From: Lacrimispora amygdalina
Lineage (GTDB): Bacteria; Bacillota; Clostridia; Lachnospirales; Lachnospiraceae
Direction: 5' to 3'
Length of the DNA stretch: 64,000 nucleotides
Assembly: GCF_003432035.1 (NCBI RefSeq)
Contig: NZ_QOHO01000011.1
Location: 1 to 64,000 of the forward strand
A program made the translations under genes and the position numbers. A model generated the notes under the pieces. It searched no databases. It had not been told where the DNA came from and saw only the letters and a list, made by a program, of their open reading frames with translations. Shown piece by piece: positions 7,973 through 16,591 of the stretch. Positions within the stretch are counted from its first letter, which is position 1; each line of letters starts with the position of its first letter.

Positions 7973-8881
7973 TCAGCCTTTTACGGCACCTGAGAACATT
8001 CCTCTGATCAGCTGTTTCTGTCCTAAGATAAAGACGGAAATCGATGGTACGATAATCATGACTACTCCCGCAATCATCATGGAAATCGACTGGGAATCCA
8101 CACTGTCCAGCATACCGATCCCAATCTGAACCGTTCTCATTTTATCGGAACCTGTAACAAGAAGCGGCCACAAATACATATTCCAGGCATTAATAAACGT
8201 ATATACGGCCATGGCACCTATGGCAGATTTGGTAAGAGGTATCAGGATGCTGTAAATAAATCTTAAGTTAGAGCAGCCATCAATCCGGGCCGACTCATAT
8301 AAGGAAATGGGAAAGGATTTATAAAACTGCCGGAATAAAAAGATTCCCATAGCAGAAGTCAGATAAGGAACAATTAAAACTTTATAGGTGTCAAGCCACT
8401 GAAATCCGCTTACCGTTAAGTAATTAGATATAATCGTAGCTTCTCCCGGTATCATCATGGTCGCCATTACAACCATAAACAGCAGATTTTTGCCTTTAAA
8501 ATCCAGAAATGAAAAGGAAAAGGCAGCCAGGGAACAGGATAGGATCTGCCCTGCAGTAATGCAGCCTGCTACTACAAATGAATTAACAATAAAACGGGTT
8601 AAAGGTATCTTTACCGTTGCCTGACGAAAATTATCAAGTGTGGGTGTTGCCGGTATTAAGTTCATACTCGTTGTGAACAGCTCACTGGAAGGCATTAACG
8701 CAATGCTGACTGCGTATAAAAGCGGAAGCAGAAGAAACAGTGCCATAAGCAGATTCAGCCCCGTAAGAGCCAGTTTGGCGGCTCTGCGTCGAAACAAAGC
8801 TTTCTTTAACGCTTCTTTCTTAAGATTCTCAAGTTCCTCTCTGCTGATATCTTTTACAGCCCTGGAAATAACAGATTCCAT
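7973..8881 (-). CDS. ugpE: ABC transporter permease, UgpE-type
   Basis: Inner-membrane subunit of the importer (MalG/UgpE family), 302 residues. I place the start at 8881, where the ATG overlaps the TGA of the preceding permease (TGATG, translational coupling). A longer in-frame start at 8920 would run far into the upstream gene. About six membrane helices are visible; the N-terminal 45 residues are charged and cytoplasmic. The EAA loop that docks to the ATPase reads YESARIDGCSNLRFIYSILIP. It pairs with the UgpA-type permease next to it to form the channel. Confidence 0.92.
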   Translation of the reverse strand: MESVISRAVKDISREELENLKKEALKKALFRRRAAKLALTGLNLLMALFLLLPLLYAVSIALMPSSELFTTSMNLIPATPTLDNFRQATVKIPLTRFIVNSFVVAGCITAGQILSCSLAAFSFSFLDFKGKNLLFMVVMATMMIPGEATIISNYLTVSGFQWLDTYKVLIVPYLTSAMGIFLFRQFYKSFPISLYESARIDGCSNLRFIYSILIPLTKSAIGAMAVYTFINAWNMYLWPLLVTGSDKMRTVQIGIGMLDSVDSQSISMMIAGVVMIIVPSISVFILGQKQLIRGMFSGAVKG

Positions 8882-9747
8882 CAATAGTGTACTCCTTTCT
8901 TTTCCAAACGAAACATACATAAAGTCAGAACCATAATGATGATAAACAGGATTACAGACTGGGCTGCCGCACTGCCGAAACGGTAATTGAAAAATGCATC
9001 CCGGTAAATGGAATAAACAATTAAATTTGTAGATTCCCCAGGACCTCCCATGGTTAATACCTTAACCTGGCCAAAGGACTGGAACGCCTGAATAATATTA
9101 ACTACCAGGGTATAAAACAGTATCGGACTTAATCCGGGCAGAGTCAGCCGGAAGAACTTCTGAAATGAATTTGCACCGTCTACCGATGCCCGTTCATAAA
9201 TGGTATCGTCAATATTGCTTAATCCGGCACTGAAATACAGGAAATTAATACCGCTGTTCAGCCATGCAGTTAAAAGTGCCACGCATACCAGCGCATACCT
9301 TGGATCACTGATCCAGTTAATATGTAATCCCAGGATCTTATTAACAATTCCGATGGACGGATGAAGCATAATTTTAAAGATCATGGCAGCGGAGCTTGAA
9401 GCTATTGCCATTGGAAGCGCATAGGCAGTACTGAATATCCGGATACCCGGAAATGACTGATTACACAATACAGCCGTAATCAGGCCAAGAAGCATGCTTA
9501 CGCTTACAACGATCAGTACAAATACCGCTGTTACAAAAAGACTGTTAAAAAAAGATGATGAGCTTAAAAGCTCGGAATAATTTCCTGCACCGACAAACAG
9601 CTTTGCCTGCCCCATTTTATTTGTTTTAAAAAGACTTAAATAAATAGTTTTGAAAAATGGGAAAAATAAAAAAACTGCAAAAACTGCCATGGCTGGAGCG
9701 ATATATGCATAAGGACTTAAATTTCTTGTAACTATTTTAAACTTCAT
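8881..9747 (-). CDS. ugpA: ABC transporter permease, UgpA-type
   Basis: Second channel subunit (MalF/UgpA family), 288 residues, with about six helices and the ATPase-docking EAA loop YERASVDGANSFQKFFRLTLP. A periplasmic-type loop with IYLSLFKTNKMGQAKLFVG and NYSELLSSSSFF follows the first helix, as in the family. It starts 11 bases after the ATPase gene and its stop overlaps the start of the next permease. Together with UgpE, UgpB and UgpC it forms one importer. Confidence 0.92.
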   Translation of the reverse strand: MKFKIVTRNLSPYAYIAPAMAVFAVFLFFPFFKTIYLSLFKTNKMGQAKLFVGAGNYSELLSSSSFFNSLFVTAVFVLIVVSVSMLLGLITAVLCNQSFPGIRIFSTAYALPMAIASSSAAMIFKIMLHPSIGIVNKILGLHINWISDPRYALVCVALLTAWLNSGINFLYFSAGLSNIDDTIYERASVDGANSFQKFFRLTLPGLSPILFYTLVVNIIQAFQSFGQVKVLTMGGPGESTNLIVYSIYRDAFFNYRFGSAAAQSVILFIIIMVLTLCMFRLEKKGVHY

Positions 9748-9758
9748 AAGACTGCTCC

Positions 9759-10859
9759 TTAACGGTATAATATGTTTTCTTCTGTATCCATATCAAACAG
9801 CAGAATCCGGTTCATATCTGCAAAGATGGAAGCTTCTTTTCCTGCTTCTGACGGAAAATCCGGTTTCAGCCTTGCGCAGACCGGATTTCTGCCTATTTTT
9901 CCATGAAGAAGGATTTCTGATCCCAGAACTTCCTTTATCTCAACGTTCAGTTTAAGTTCCTGTTCCTTGGGTCCGGTTTCATGCAAATCTTCCGGGCGGA
10001 TTCCAAGATATACTCTTCTGCCCAGATAATCACCATCAATGAGCCGTTTCGCACATTCTTCATTTACAAACAGTCTGTTTTTGGAAAATTCCACACAGAT
10101 CCGGTCTTCTCTCCTCTCCACCCAGACAGGAATGAAATTCATGGAAGGGGAGCCGATAAAGCCCGCCACAAACTTATTTATCGGATTTTGATAGAGAACT
10201 TTGGGTTCTGCCGCCTGTAACATCACTCCGGAATTCATGACCACAATTCTGGTTCCCAGTGTCATCGCCTCCACCTGGTCATGAGTTACGTAAATAATGG
10301 TTGCCCCCAGCTCTTTGTGTATCTTGGATAATTCTACCCGCATCTGTGTCCTCAGCTTCGCATCCAGATTGGACAGCGGCTCATCCATTAAATAAGCTTT
10401 TGGCTCACGGACTATGGCGCTTCCGATTGCGACTCTCTGCTTTTGTCCGCCCGATAAAGCATGGGGCTTCCGGTCCAGTAAGTGGCTGATGCACAAAACA
10501 TCTGCCGCGTTTCTCACTCGTTTATCAATTTCTGTTTTCATAACATTCCGTACTCTTAAACTAAATGCCATATTCTCATAAACAGTCAGGTGGGGATAAA
10601 GAGCATAGGACTGAAATACCATGGATAAATCCCTTTTCTGTGGAGCTGTCAGATTCATCAGCGTTCCGTCTATCCATAACTCCCCGGAGGATATCTCTTC
10701 AAGCCCCGCAATCATCCGCAGAGTGGTGGATTTTCCGCAGCCGGAGGGACCCACCAGGATCAAAAACTCCTGATCTTTTATATCCAGATTAAAATCTTTC
10801 ACCGCAACCTGGCCATTTTTAAATGTCTTGCATACATTTACCAAAGATAGACTTGCCAT
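9759..10859 (-). CDS. ugpC: ABC transporter ATPase, UgpC/MalK-type
   Basis: ATP-hydrolysing subunit of the importer, 366 residues. The nucleotide-binding domain shows Walker A GPSGCGKST (37-45), Q-loop FQSYALYPH, signature LSGGQKQRVAIG, Walker B YLMDEPLSNLD and the switch His in YVTHDQVEAM. The last 130 residues form the TOBE/regulatory domain (GIRPEDLHE) seen in MalK and UgpC. A clean SD precedes the start. It is first in the operon and divergent from glmS; the 96 bases to the glmS promoter hold two GGATGTAAA repeats that may be regulatory. MalK-type ATPases often serve several sugar importers, so a shared role is possible. Confidence 0.92.
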   Translation of the reverse strand: MASLSLVNVCKTFKNGQVAVKDFNLDIKDQEFLILVGPSGCGKSTTLRMIAGLEEISSGELWIDGTLMNLTAPQKRDLSMVFQSYALYPHLTVYENMAFSLRVRNVMKTEIDKRVRNAADVLCISHLLDRKPHALSGGQKQRVAIGSAIVREPKAYLMDEPLSNLDAKLRTQMRVELSKIHKELGATIIYVTHDQVEAMTLGTRIVVMNSGVMLQAAEPKVLYQNPINKFVAGFIGSPSMNFIPVWVERREDRICVEFSKNRLFVNEECAKRLIDGDYLGRRVYLGIRPEDLHETGPKEQELKLNVEIKEVLGSEILLHGKIGRNPVCARLKPDFPSEAGKEASIFADMNRILLFDMDTEENILYR

Positions 10860-10904
10860 ATAAATCTGCTTCCTTTCTTATATCCTGTCTCTATTTTAGA
10901 GAAC

Positions 10905-10947
10905 GGATGTAAAATGAAAAAGAATCTTTTAGTAAAATGGATGTAAA
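10905..10947. repeat. Two direct copies of GGATGTAAA between ugpC and glmS
   Basis: GGATGTAAA occurs at 10905-10913 and again at 10939-10947, starts 34 bases apart. The second copy ends 8 bases before the glmS -35 box. On the minus strand they read TTTACATCC ahead of ugpC. They could be operator sites for the ugp operon; this is inference only. Confidence 0.35.
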
Positions 10948-10955
10948 TCATGGTA

Positions 10956-10984
10956 TTGACGCACAAAGAAAGAAAAGTTATAAT
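10956..10984 (+). promoter_or_regulatory. Sigma-A promoter of glmS
   Basis: TTGACG (10956-10961), a 17-base spacer, and TATAAT (10979-10984) give a near-consensus housekeeping promoter. Transcription should begin near 10991, about 35 bases before the ribozyme. Confidence 0.88.
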
Positions 10985-11023
10985 AAACTAAATTTATGAA
11001 GGAGGCATAAATACAAATAGCAA

Positions 11024-11215
11024 AGCTAAGCGCCATGCACCTGAGGATACGATCGTGAGCGTTTTCTTAAGAAAACGGTATCCAGGGTTAACGAGGTGAA
11101 GGGTGATCGAAAATTCGGCGGATGCCCTTCCATGCCAGCCGGGCGTGTATCCAGTGTGAAATATGCAGGTAACTGCAAAACAACCATTCTGGAACCGGTA
11201 CATGCAGGAAAAAAT
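11024..11215 (+). ncRNA. glmS ribozyme-riboswitch
   Basis: The glmS RNA is a metabolite-dependent self-cleaving ribozyme. When glucosamine-6-phosphate is bound it cuts its own 5' end, which destabilises the mRNA. The cleavage-site core AAGCGCC is present, with the predicted cut between A11029 and G11030. Further conserved blocks follow in the right order: GGATACGATC (from about 11045), TTAACGAGGTG, GATCGAAAATTCGGCGGATG, and GCCAGCCGGGCGTG. The 3' part contains the P4-type stem region (ATGCAGGTAACTGCAAAAC). It sits between the promoter and glmS, exactly where expected. About 115 bases of leader remain between ribozyme and start codon. The exact 3' edge is approximate. Confidence 0.95.
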
Positions 11216-11331
11216 TGGGTAGACAAAAATGCTGTCCGTTTTACAAACGATAGAAGACAGCTTGTTTTTGTGTGCATATTTTACAAAATCAGAACAGAAA
11301 ACTATAAAACGAAAATTAAGGAGATTTTATT

Positions 11332-13149
11332 ATGTGTGGAATCATTGGATATACCGGACCTTTAGACTCGAAGAAAATACTGCTGGAAGGACTTTCCCAG
11401 CTGGAATACCGCGGATACGACAGTGCAGGAATCGCACTGTGCATGGAAAATTCCAGAATCCATTTAGTCCGTCATACGGGAAAAGTCTCTAATTTAAAAA
11501 AGGGCTGCGAGGAAATAAACCAGGTATCCCACTGCGGACTGGGACACACCAGATGGGCAACTCACGGAGGTGTCACTACGGAAAATACCCACCCCCACAG
11601 AGCAGGACGTGTCATTCTGGTTCACAATGGCATTATTGAAAACTACCATCAGCTTACCACTGAATTTCACCTGGAAGGAAAGCTGCTTTCTGAAACAGAC
11701 AGTGAAGTGGCTGCCTGGGTTCTTGAAAGTCTTTATGACGGGGACCCTGTAAAAGCCATTGCAGAGCTGGTCAAACATTTAAAGGGGTCTTACAGCTTCT
11801 GTATGATGTTTGAAGATCACCCGGGTGAAATCTATGCGATCCGGAATGTAAGCCCTCTTGTGGCTGCATATACCCACTCTGGTTCATTTGTAGCATCGGA
11901 TTTAACAGCACTGATTCCTTATACCAGACAATATTTTGTAGTTCCGGAAGACCATATTTTAAGACTCACCTCCTACAAGGTACATTTATATGGCTTGGAT
12001 TTAAAGGAGCTGGAACCGGAAATCCTGGAAGTGAACTGGAATATGGATGCTGCCATGAAGAATGGATTTCCACATTTTATGCTGAAAGAGATTCATGAAC
12101 AGCCGGACGCTTTAAAAAACACGATTTTACCCCGCCTTGCAAAAGGCCTGCCTGATTTTACAGATGACCTGATACCTGATTTCGTATTTGAAGACTGTGA
12201 CCAGGTTCATATTGTTGCCTGCGGTACTGCCATGCATGCAGGAATGGCTGCAAGAGCCTTAATGGAACCTCTTCTTCGAATTCCGGTCACGGTTTCCATC
12301 GCATCGGAATTCCGGTATGAAGATCCCCTGGTGAATGACAGAACCATAGTTATTATAATCTCCCAGTCCGGTGAGACAATCGATACTCTGGCTGCACTTC
12401 GTCTGGCAAAAAGTTATGGTTCTAAGACACTTTCCGTTGTTAATGTAAAGGGCTCTACCATAGCCAGAGAAAGCGATTATGTACTTTATACCCATGCAGG
12501 CCCTGAGATTGCAGTAGCCAGTACCAAAGCTTATTCCGTTCAGCTGGCTGCCCTCTATATGGTGTGCTGCCGTATGGCCCTTGTAAGAGGCAAATACAGC
12601 GTAGAGGAAGCGGAAGATTTCATGAAGAAGCTGCTTGATTCCATTCCCGCCATGGAAGCCATGATCGAAAAAAAAGATACGGTGAAAGCTCTTGTAACAC
12701 ATTTAATTAATAAACCGGATGCATTTTTCATTGGACGGGGACTTGATTACGCCTTCTCTCTAGAGGGCGCATTAAAGCTGAAGGAAATTTCTTATATTCA
12801 TGCGGAAGCCTACGCAGCCGGAGAATTAAAGCATGGAACCATCGCCCTTATTACACAGGAGGTGCCGGTGATTGCCATAGCCACTCAGGAAAATGTTTTT
12901 TCAAAGACTATCTCCAATATCAGGGAAGTAAAGGCAAGAGGTGCATTTGTAATTCTTCTTACAAAGGAAAGTTTAAATGTAGACCCGGGCATCGCGGATA
13001 TCCAGATTAATATACCTGATATCGGAGACCGTTTCACAGTATTTCCCATTGCAGTAGTTTTACAGCTCATCGCTTATTACGCATCAGTGGGAAAGAATTT
13101 AGATGTGGATCAGCCAAGGAATCTGGCCAAATCAGTAACTGTAGAATAA
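11332..13149 (+). CDS. glmS: Glutamine--fructose-6-phosphate aminotransferase (isomerizing)
   Basis: Makes glucosamine-6-phosphate from fructose-6-phosphate and glutamine, the first step to UDP-GlcNAc for peptidoglycan. In the 605-residue protein Cys2 of MCGIIGYTG is the glutaminase nucleophile; THPHRAG and VHNGIIENY lie in the same N-terminal domain (1-220). Two sugar-isomerase domains follow: CGTAMHAG, the phosphate loop SQSGETIDT and STKAYSVQ in the first, GRGLDYAFSLEGALKLKEISY in the second, and the invariant C-terminus DQPRNLAKSVTVE. SD AAGGAG precedes the ATG. It is the only intact plus-strand gene here and is controlled by the ribozyme upstream and ended by the hairpin at 13194. Confidence 0.98.
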   Translation: MCGIIGYTGPLDSKKILLEGLSQLEYRGYDSAGIALCMENSRIHLVRHTGKVSNLKKGCEEINQVSHCGLGHTRWATHGGVTTENTHPHRAGRVILVHNGIIENYHQLTTEFHLEGKLLSETDSEVAAWVLESLYDGDPVKAIAELVKHLKGSYSFCMMFEDHPGEIYAIRNVSPLVAAYTHSGSFVASDLTALIPYTRQYFVVPEDHILRLTSYKVHLYGLDLKELEPEILEVNWNMDAAMKNGFPHFMLKEIHEQPDALKNTILPRLAKGLPDFTDDLIPDFVFEDCDQVHIVACGTAMHAGMAARALMEPLLRIPVTVSIASEFRYEDPLVNDRTIVIIISQSGETIDTLAALRLAKSYGSKTLSVVNVKGSTIARESDYVLYTHAGPEIAVASTKAYSVQLAALYMVCCRMALVRGKYSVEEAEDFMKKLLDSIPAMEAMIEKKDTVKALVTHLINKPDAFFIGRGLDYAFSLEGALKLKEISYIHAEAYAAGELKHGTIALITQEVPVIAIATQENVFSKTISNIREVKARGAFVILLTKESLNVDPGIADIQINIPDIGDRFTVFPIAVVLQLIAYYASVGKNLDVDQPRNLAKSVTVE

Positions 13150-13193
13150 TATCAGAATCTTAACTTGATTTAATACTACAAAAACCATATAAT

Positions 13194-13233
13194 GTTAACG
13201 GACATTTCCTTTTTTAAAGAAATGTCCGTTAAC
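13194..13233. terminator. Perfect 15-bp hairpin between convergent genes
   Basis: GTTAACGGACATTTC (13194-13208) and GAAATGTCCGTTAAC (13219-13233) are exact inverted copies around a 10-base loop. On the plus strand a T-rich run (13241-13255) follows after a short gap. It lies between glmS and the convergent kinase-like gene and can serve both. Confidence 0.75.
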
Positions 13234-13244
13234 CCAATCAATTA

Positions 13245-13877
13245 TTATTTTTTTCTCTGCATTTTCACATCAATATACTTGAGTATGATATCAACTGCTC
13301 CGTCTTCTCCAACCCGGCTGCGGTTGATGCATAGATCATAGCTTCTTACATCTCCCCACTTTTTATTGGAATAGTAGTTATAATAGCTGGAACGCTTTTT
13401 ATCTGTTTTGACCATGACTTCCTTGGCCTTTGCATCGTCAATCTGATACAGTTCTTTTAATGACTGGATCTTATCCTTATCATCTGCAGTAATAAATACC
13501 GAAACAAGATTGGGATTATCTGCCAGTGCGTAGTCCGCACATCTTCCTACAATGACACAGGACTCTTCCTCTGCCAGTTTCTTAATTGTATCAAACTGTG
13601 CCAGGAAAATCTTGTGATTAATGGGCATATCCATATAACCGGAACTTGATAATCCAACATTATATGTATCCATAACAAGAGAATATAAAAAGCTGTTGGT
13701 TGGCTTTTCATCATGACTCTGAAATAACTCCTCACATAAACCACTGTTTTTCGCAGCCAGAGCCAGTAATTCTTTATCATAGCATTTGATACCAAGCGCT
13801 TTTGCCAGCTTCTCACCAATGATCTTACCAGAACTTCCGCATTGTCTTCCAATTGCAATCACTAAGTTTTCACTCAT
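13245..13877 (-). CDS. Cytidylate-kinase-like P-loop protein
   Basis: A 210-residue protein of the cytidylate kinase-like family (CK-2 type), common in Clostridia next to diverse genes. The start at 13877 has GGAGTGATC just upstream; an ATG at 13919 is in frame but has no SD. The P-loop-like segment IAIGRQCGSSGKIIGEKLA (residues about 6-24) matches the family's glycine-rich variant. CYDKELLALAAKNSG follows, then VIVGRCADYALAD and the VFITADDKDKIQSL region with DKKRSSYYNYYSNKKWG. True CMP kinases have a different lid, so the real substrate is unknown. It is transcribed alone, convergent with glmS. Confidence 0.85.
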   Translation of the reverse strand: MSENLVIAIGRQCGSSGKIIGEKLAKALGIKCYDKELLALAAKNSGLCEELFQSHDEKPTNSFLYSLVMDTYNVGLSSSGYMDMPINHKIFLAQFDTIKKLAEEESCVIVGRCADYALADNPNLVSVFITADDKDKIQSLKELYQIDDAKAKEVMVKTDKKRSSYYNYYSNKKWGDVRSYDLCINRSRVGEDGAVDIILKYIDVKMQRKK

Positions 13878-14002
13878 ATTGATCACTCCTTCCAGTTCTC
13901 TTATACTATTATTATACAACTAAATTTCTGAAAAATCCATATTTTATTCCATATTTAACAGTTATTTATGTCCAGATTTTTTATCATTTCCATTATGAGC
14001 AC

Positions 14003-14033
14003 AAAAAAGCCACCTGGATTTGATCTAGGTGGC
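14003..14033 (-). terminator. Intrinsic terminator overlapping the rluD stop codon
   Basis: On the minus strand GCCACCT, an 11-base loop containing the second half of the stem region, and AGGTGGC are followed by TTTTTT. The stop codon of the pseudouridine synthase (14025-14027) lies inside the hairpin, so translation ends within the stem-loop. Confidence 0.85.
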
Positions 14034-14972
14034 GCGTAATTTTCTCAGTAAATCTTCAAAATAATCCGGTAAAGGTGCATGAAACTCCATATATTCTCCT
14101 GTAGCCGGGTGCGTAATACCCAATACTCCTGCATGCAGAGTCTGCCCTGTCAGCTTGTAAGGACTCTTTTGAGGACCATAAACGAAATCTCCTAAAAGCG
14201 GATGACCGATGCTGGCCATATGAACGCGGATCTGGTGTGTCCGTCCCGTCTCCAGCTGGCATTCCACATAGGTAAACTGCTTAAAACGCTCTAAAACACG
14301 AAAATGAGTAATTGCTTCTCTTCCATTCTTTTCATTCACACTCATCTTCTTCCGGTCTATGGGATGGCGGCCGATGGGTGCGTTGACCGTGCCTTCCTCT
14401 TCTTTCAGGACACCATGTACAATTGCGTAATATTTTCTCGTAATTGAATGGTCTTTCAGCTGCCGGGCAATTACATTATGGGCGTTGTCATTTTTGCAGA
14501 CAATTAATACACCTGTAGTATCCATATCTATGCGGTGAACAATGCCAGGACGCATAACCCCGTTAATTCCTGATAAATCATCACGGCAATGGGCCATCAA
14601 TGCATTCACCAGTGTGCCGCTGTAATGGCCGGCGGCCGGGTGAACCACCATGCCTTTTGGCTTATTAATAAGAATAATGTCCATATCCTCATAAAGAATA
14701 TCAAGATCCATCTCTTCCGGTTCAATCTCAGGCTCAACCGCATCAGGAACCGTTAACTGTATCCTGTCGCCGGCGCAGACTTTATAATTACTCTTTACCG
14801 GTTTTTCACCTACCAGAACCATCTCATCCTTTAGAAGCTTTTGTAAATAGGACCTGGAGATCTCCTGGTTACGGTCACTTAAATACTTGTCTATGCGGAT
14901 TCCTGCTTCGCCTGTTTCCACAAAATATTCCTGATTCAAGCCTGTTCCCCCTTCTTTTTTAAAGACAGGCAT
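14025..14972 (-). CDS. rluD: RluA-family 23S rRNA pseudouridine synthase, RluD-type
   Basis: Converts uridines to pseudouridine in 23S rRNA. The N-terminal S4 RNA-binding domain reads GIRIDKYLSDRNQEISRSYLQKLL, and the catalytic domain has the signature GIVHRIDMDTTGVLIVCK, where the Asp of RID is the nucleophile, plus GRTHQIRVHMASIGHPLLGD near the C-terminus. Two starts are possible: ATG 14972 (AAGGAAG upstream, 315 residues, overlapping lspA by 37 bases) and TTG 14939 (GGGGG upstream, overlapping the lspA stop, 304 residues), the second beginning where family members usually begin. It is last in aroB-lspA-rluD. Confidence 0.93.
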   Translation of the reverse strand: MPVFKKEGGTGLNQEYFVETGEAGIRIDKYLSDRNQEISRSYLQKLLKDEMVLVGEKPVKSNYKVCAGDRIQLTVPDAVEPEIEPEEMDLDILYEDMDIILINKPKGMVVHPAAGHYSGTLVNALMAHCRDDLSGINGVMRPGIVHRIDMDTTGVLIVCKNDNAHNVIARQLKDHSITRKYYAIVHGVLKEEEGTVNAPIGRHPIDRKKMSVNEKNGREAITHFRVLERFKQFTYVECQLETGRTHQIRVHMASIGHPLLGDFVYGPQKSPYKLTGQTLHAGVLGITHPATGEYMEFHAPLPDYFEDLLRKLRAT

Positions 14973-15454
14973 TGTAAGTCTTCTTCCTTATAGTAAAACA
15001 AAAATAAGAGCAGAAAAAAGAACATGGAAACAGTAACATAACAGTCAGCCACATTAAATATAGGAAAGTCAATTAATTTAAAATATAAAAAGTCTACCAC
15101 GTAGCCCCTTGTGAACCGGTCTATCATATTACCCACCGCACCTGCTGATAAAAACATGGCAATTAAATGTAACGGCAGATATTTTCTGGTGGCTGGCATC
15201 CGGCTGACGCAATAAACGGCACAAACTAATACCAATACAGCAATCAGCAGAAAAAAGTACTGTTTTCCCTGCAGCATACCGAAAGCCGCCCCACGGTTTT
15301 CCGAATAATAAAATTCAAAAATACCGTTCCACAAGGAATAGGGCTTCTGGCCCATTAAATGTCTGACTGCAAGTAATTTCGTCCATTGATCCAATCCTAT
15401 GGCACAAAAAAAGCCGATCAACATTCCAATGATTAAATTTGTTTTTTGTTTCAT
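14936..15454 (-). CDS. lspA: Lipoprotein signal peptidase (signal peptidase II)
   Basis: Membrane aspartyl protease that removes the signal peptide from lipidated prolipoproteins, such as the UgpB-type and DUF3048 lipoproteins of this window. The 172-residue protein has four membrane helices. The conserved blocks are DQWTKLLAVRHL, SENRGAAFGML, the first catalytic Asp in GNMIDRFTRGYVVDF, and the second in FNVADCYVTVSM. The C-terminus is long and lysine-rich. It lies 9 bases after aroB and overlaps rluD, a common lspA-rluD pairing. Confidence 0.96.
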   Translation of the reverse strand: MKQKTNLIIGMLIGFFCAIGLDQWTKLLAVRHLMGQKPYSLWNGIFEFYYSENRGAAFGMLQGKQYFFLLIAVLVLVCAVYCVSRMPATRKYLPLHLIAMFLSAGAVGNMIDRFTRGYVVDFLYFKLIDFPIFNVADCYVTVSMFFFLLLFLFYYKEEDLQCLSLKKKGEQA

Positions 15455-15463
15455 GAGTTCTCC

Positions 15464-16552
15464 TTAAGCTAAAATCCGGGCAAGCCCTTCTGTCATTTCC
15501 TCTTCGGTAACTGTTTTATCAACATAGGCTTTTCCAATCTGCTCCAATAAGACAAAGCGGATAGCTCCCGAATCCATTTTTTTATCACTCTTCGTAGTTT
15601 TTACTATTTCAACCGGAGATAATCCAGTTACTGTAACCGGCATGTGATAACGTTTCATCACTTCTAAAAGTACAGGAATCTGGTCTTCATTGATAAATCC
15701 TCTTTTCACAGAGATTGCCATAGCCGCAATGCACCCAAGGCCGACGCAATGTCCATGCAGGAGGCTGAAATCAGACAGCTTCTCAATGGCATGCCCCAAT
15801 GTATGCCCCAGATTTAAAAGCGCACGTTCTCCCTGCTCGGTGGGATCCTTTTCCACCACGTCACGCTTGATCCGGTTGCTGACTGTAACCATCTCACTTA
15901 ATATATCCAGATTACGGTTTTGTATTTCACTGCTATGATCAGACAGCCACCGATAATAGGAAACATCCCGAATCAGGCCGTGCTTAATAACCTCTCCCAT
16001 GCCGGAAGAAAACTGCTCCTCGGATAATGTTTTTAAGGTAGCGATGTTGGTATAAACCAGCTTTGGCATATGAAACGCACCAACCATGTTTTTATAGGCG
16101 TCAAAATCAACACCTGTTTTTCCCCCGATGCTAGAATCCACCTGTGAAAGGAGTGTGGTCGGCACCTGAATAAAGGAAATTCCCCTCAGATAAGTGGCCG
16201 CTGCGTATCCGCAAAGATCACCCACAACCCCGCCGCCTAATGCAAGCAGATAATCGTGTCTGTCAAACTGTTTAACAATGAGAGTCTCATATAAATCCCG
16301 CACTGTATTCAGATTTTTATGCTCTTCTCCTGCAGGGAAAATAAAGTGTTCTGTTTTATGAAAACAGCCGGAAATAATCTGTTCAAACTCATTCAGATAA
16401 AGAGGCGCTACGTTAGTATCTGTAACGATACAGACTTTACGCTCCCCTAAATCCATTTTAGCCAGTTCTTCCTTTACTCCTTCAAACGAAGCTTCCATCA
16501 CTATGTCGTAAATAAAGGTACCATCCATATGTACCGGCATTCTGCTTCCCAT
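15464..16552 (-). CDS. aroB: 3-dehydroquinate synthase
   Basis: Second enzyme of the shikimate pathway; turns DAHP into 3-dehydroquinate using NAD and a metal. The start at 16552 has GGAGG 8 bases upstream and gives a 362-residue protein of normal size. An in-frame ATG at 16708 would add 52 residues encoded by the two 51-base repeats, which I reject as non-coding. Key blocks: PAGEEHKNLNTV, the glycine-rich ALGGGVVGDLCGYAAATYLRG, QVPTTLLSQVDSSIGGKTGVD, and metal ligands around GEVIKHGLI, LNLGHTLGHAIEK and LLHGHCVGLG. No other aro gene is near; it heads the lspA-rluD pair. Confidence 0.95.
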   Translation of the reverse strand: MGSRMPVHMDGTFIYDIVMEASFEGVKEELAKMDLGERKVCIVTDTNVAPLYLNEFEQIISGCFHKTEHFIFPAGEEHKNLNTVRDLYETLIVKQFDRHDYLLALGGGVVGDLCGYAAATYLRGISFIQVPTTLLSQVDSSIGGKTGVDFDAYKNMVGAFHMPKLVYTNIATLKTLSEEQFSSGMGEVIKHGLIRDVSYYRWLSDHSSEIQNRNLDILSEMVTVSNRIKRDVVEKDPTEQGERALLNLGHTLGHAIEKLSDFSLLHGHCVGLGCIAAMAISVKRGFINEDQIPVLLEVMKRYHMPVTVTGLSPVEIVKTTKSDKKMDSGAIRFVLLEQIGKAYVDKTVTEEEMTEGLARILA

Positions 16553-16591
16553 GCTGCTATTCCTCCACTTCGTCTTATCATTATCCTCTAT

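Noticed and set aside
11026-11277. Minus-strand frames of 69-83 residues and plus-strand 89-residue frame in the glmS leader
   Set aside because: They fall in the ribozyme RNA and lack ribosome sites; the conserved ribozyme blocks explain the sequence.
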